Below, one piece after another: positions 63,127 through 64,000 of a DNA stretch of 64,000 nt (positions within the stretch are counted from its first letter, which is position 1; every line of letters begins with the position of its first letter). The translations under genes were made by a program, and so were the position numbers. Below the pieces are notes generated by a model. The model was not told where the DNA came from and did not search any database. It was given only the letters and a program-made list of their open reading frames with translations. The DNA is from GCA-2720975 sp964467985 (GTDB lineage Bacteria; Planctomycetota; UBA1135; GCA-002686595), in contig CAYXTP010000004.1 in the NCBI GenBank assembly GCA_964467985.1, positions 186,001 to 250,000 on the forward strand, written 5' to 3'.

Positions 63127-64000
63127 CAGGCAGCCACCTTTCCGGCAAGGCCCAGAGCGACAACTAGGGACGATGCCCACAGTTCGAGTTCTTCCATGTT
63201 CACTTGTTCGGCATTGACGCGCAGACCTTCAAGCGGACTCCAGACCCTCACGGGACGGGACACGGCGCGCTCCATGTGTTGCACGGCTCCTGGAACCAAC
63301 AGGCCTCCGCCGGAGAGCAGCAGCTCTTCCACGTGCACACCTCGGTGGTGCTCGACGTAGTCGATGGAGAGGGAGAGTTCGGCGGCCAGGTCTTCGATCA
63401 CCGGCAGCAAGGCCGCCTCGACATCCTGATTGAGCCCCCCTTCCTCACCGCGCTTGAGCAACTCGGCCTCTTCGGACTCGACACCCAGGCGCCGAGCGAC
63501 GGCCAGGGTCATGTCCATCCCGCCGATGGGGATCTCGCGACTGAAGCATGTCTCTCCGTCTACGAGCACGTTGATCGAAGCACGTCCGGAACCCACATCG
63601 ACCAGGGCCACGGTCCGCTCTCCTGTGGATGAGCCCACGCCTTCTTCCGCCTCGTTGTTGTACGATTTTTCGTCGCCCTCTTCGGATTCACCTTGAGGTG
63701 TGATGGGCGCGGGACCAGCAAGTTCCCAGGCGTTGGCGAGCGCGAAGAGTTCCAGGTTGATTCCGACCGGTGTCAGGCCCTTGTTCTGGATCCAATTCAA
63801 GCGTTCCTCGATGAGGTCCCTGCGGCAGGCTGCCAGCAGCACGGTCATGGTGTCCTGGTGCGCGCCCTCTGTTTCGGGGTTCTCGCTGCCAGCGCTTCCC
63901 AAGTCGAGAGCTTGGCAGTCGTACACCACGTCATCGACTTCGAAGGGCAGTTGGTTGGGCAGCTCGAAAGGGATGGCTTGGCGCAGCTCGGGCTCGCTCA
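63126..64000 (-). CDS. pilM: Type IV pilus assembly protein PilM (N-terminus beyond window edge)
   Basis: This is the C-terminal 291 codons of an actin-like cytoplasmic protein that binds the PilN N-terminus and organises the alignment complex. Visible elements are ELRQAIPFELPNQLPFEVDD (PilM family), the phosphate-2 loop VALVDVGSGRASINVLVDG, SREIPIGGMDMTLAVARRLG, the EAELLKRGE helix and ELLLSGGGLLVPGAVQHME. An inserted acidic stretch, rich in Glu and Ser (about 30 residues near ESEEGDEKSYNNEAEEGVG), precedes the phosphate-2 loop and is not usual. The reading frame continues through the right edge. It is first among the visible operon genes. Confidence 0.92.
   Translation of the reverse strand, partial: SEPELRQAIPFELPNQLPFEVDDVVYDCQALDLGSAGSENPETEGAHQDTMTVLLAACRRDLIEERLNWIQNKGLTPVGINLELFALANAWELAGPAPITPQGESEEGDEKSYNNEAEEGVGSSTGERTVALVDVGSGRASINVLVDGETCFSREIPIGGMDMTLAVARRLGVESEEAELLKRGEEGGLNQDVEAALLPVIEDLAAELSLSIDYVEHHRGVHVEELLLSGGGLLVPGAVQHMERAVSRPVRVWSPLEGLRVNAEQVNMEELELWASSLVVALGLAGKVAA

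Noticed and set aside
1..64000. CRISPR arrays, insertion sequences, prophage genes
   Set aside because: No regularly spaced repeats, transposase or integrase motifs, or phage structural genes were seen in any frame.

Overview
The window reads as one scaffold of a high-GC Gram-negative bacterium. It has lipoprotein signal peptides, a TolC-type exporter, a type IV pilus secretin and an OmpA-family protein. Several very large secreted lipoproteins with Ig-like domains and glycine-rich solenoid tracts, a second EF-G-like GTPase and an RNase E with a long charged extension fit Planctomycetota best. That assignment is inference from gene content, because no rRNA marker is present. A run of exactly 100 N at 43480-43579 shows that this is a scaffold with an unresolved join.

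Layout. 1-4 kb: a PaaZ-type aldehyde dehydrogenase cut by the left edge, then murQ and comM on the plus strand. 4-9.4 kb: a minus-strand tolC, membrane-fusion adaptor, ATPase, permease operon forming a MacAB-TolC-like exporter. 9.8-14.5 kb: a secreted protein and two large polytopic membrane proteins. 14.5-19.5 kb: a DASS/SLC13 transporter, cutA, a proline dehydrogenase, a metallophosphoesterase and an amidohydrolase. 19.5-26.3 kb: two tandem paralogous lipoproteins of more than 1000 residues. 26.6-28.4 kb: a HEAT-like lipoprotein and tatD.

28.4-39.7 kb: type IV pilus / type II secretion genes in the transcription order pilT, pilB, pilC, prepilin, with an EF-G-like gene upstream. A second group follows: a 617-residue lipoprotein, the prepilin peptidase and an OmpA-type lipoprotein. 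39.8-47.2 kb: two more lipoproteins of 1179 and 1126 residues, with the N gap between them. 48-51.6 kb: an unusual pyrB fused to a PyrI-type zinc domain, then a short MnmE-like GTPase overlapping coaX. 51.8-56 kb: a GspC-like PDZ protein, a second PilT-like ATPase, obg, rpmA and rplU. 56-64 kb: RNase E/G, then pilM (cut by the right edge), pilN, a pilO-pilP fusion and pilQ.

How it fits together. Nearly all core parts of a type IV pilus / type II secretion machine are present but split over four blocks. Interleaved with them are five large predicted surface lipoproteins. I infer that the machine may export or assemble part of this surface layer. The clearest molecular novelty is the pyrB fusion. 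It keeps the ATCase active-site motifs and gains the four-cysteine zinc module of PyrI and a degenerate Ada-like tail, but has no room for the PyrI allosteric domain.
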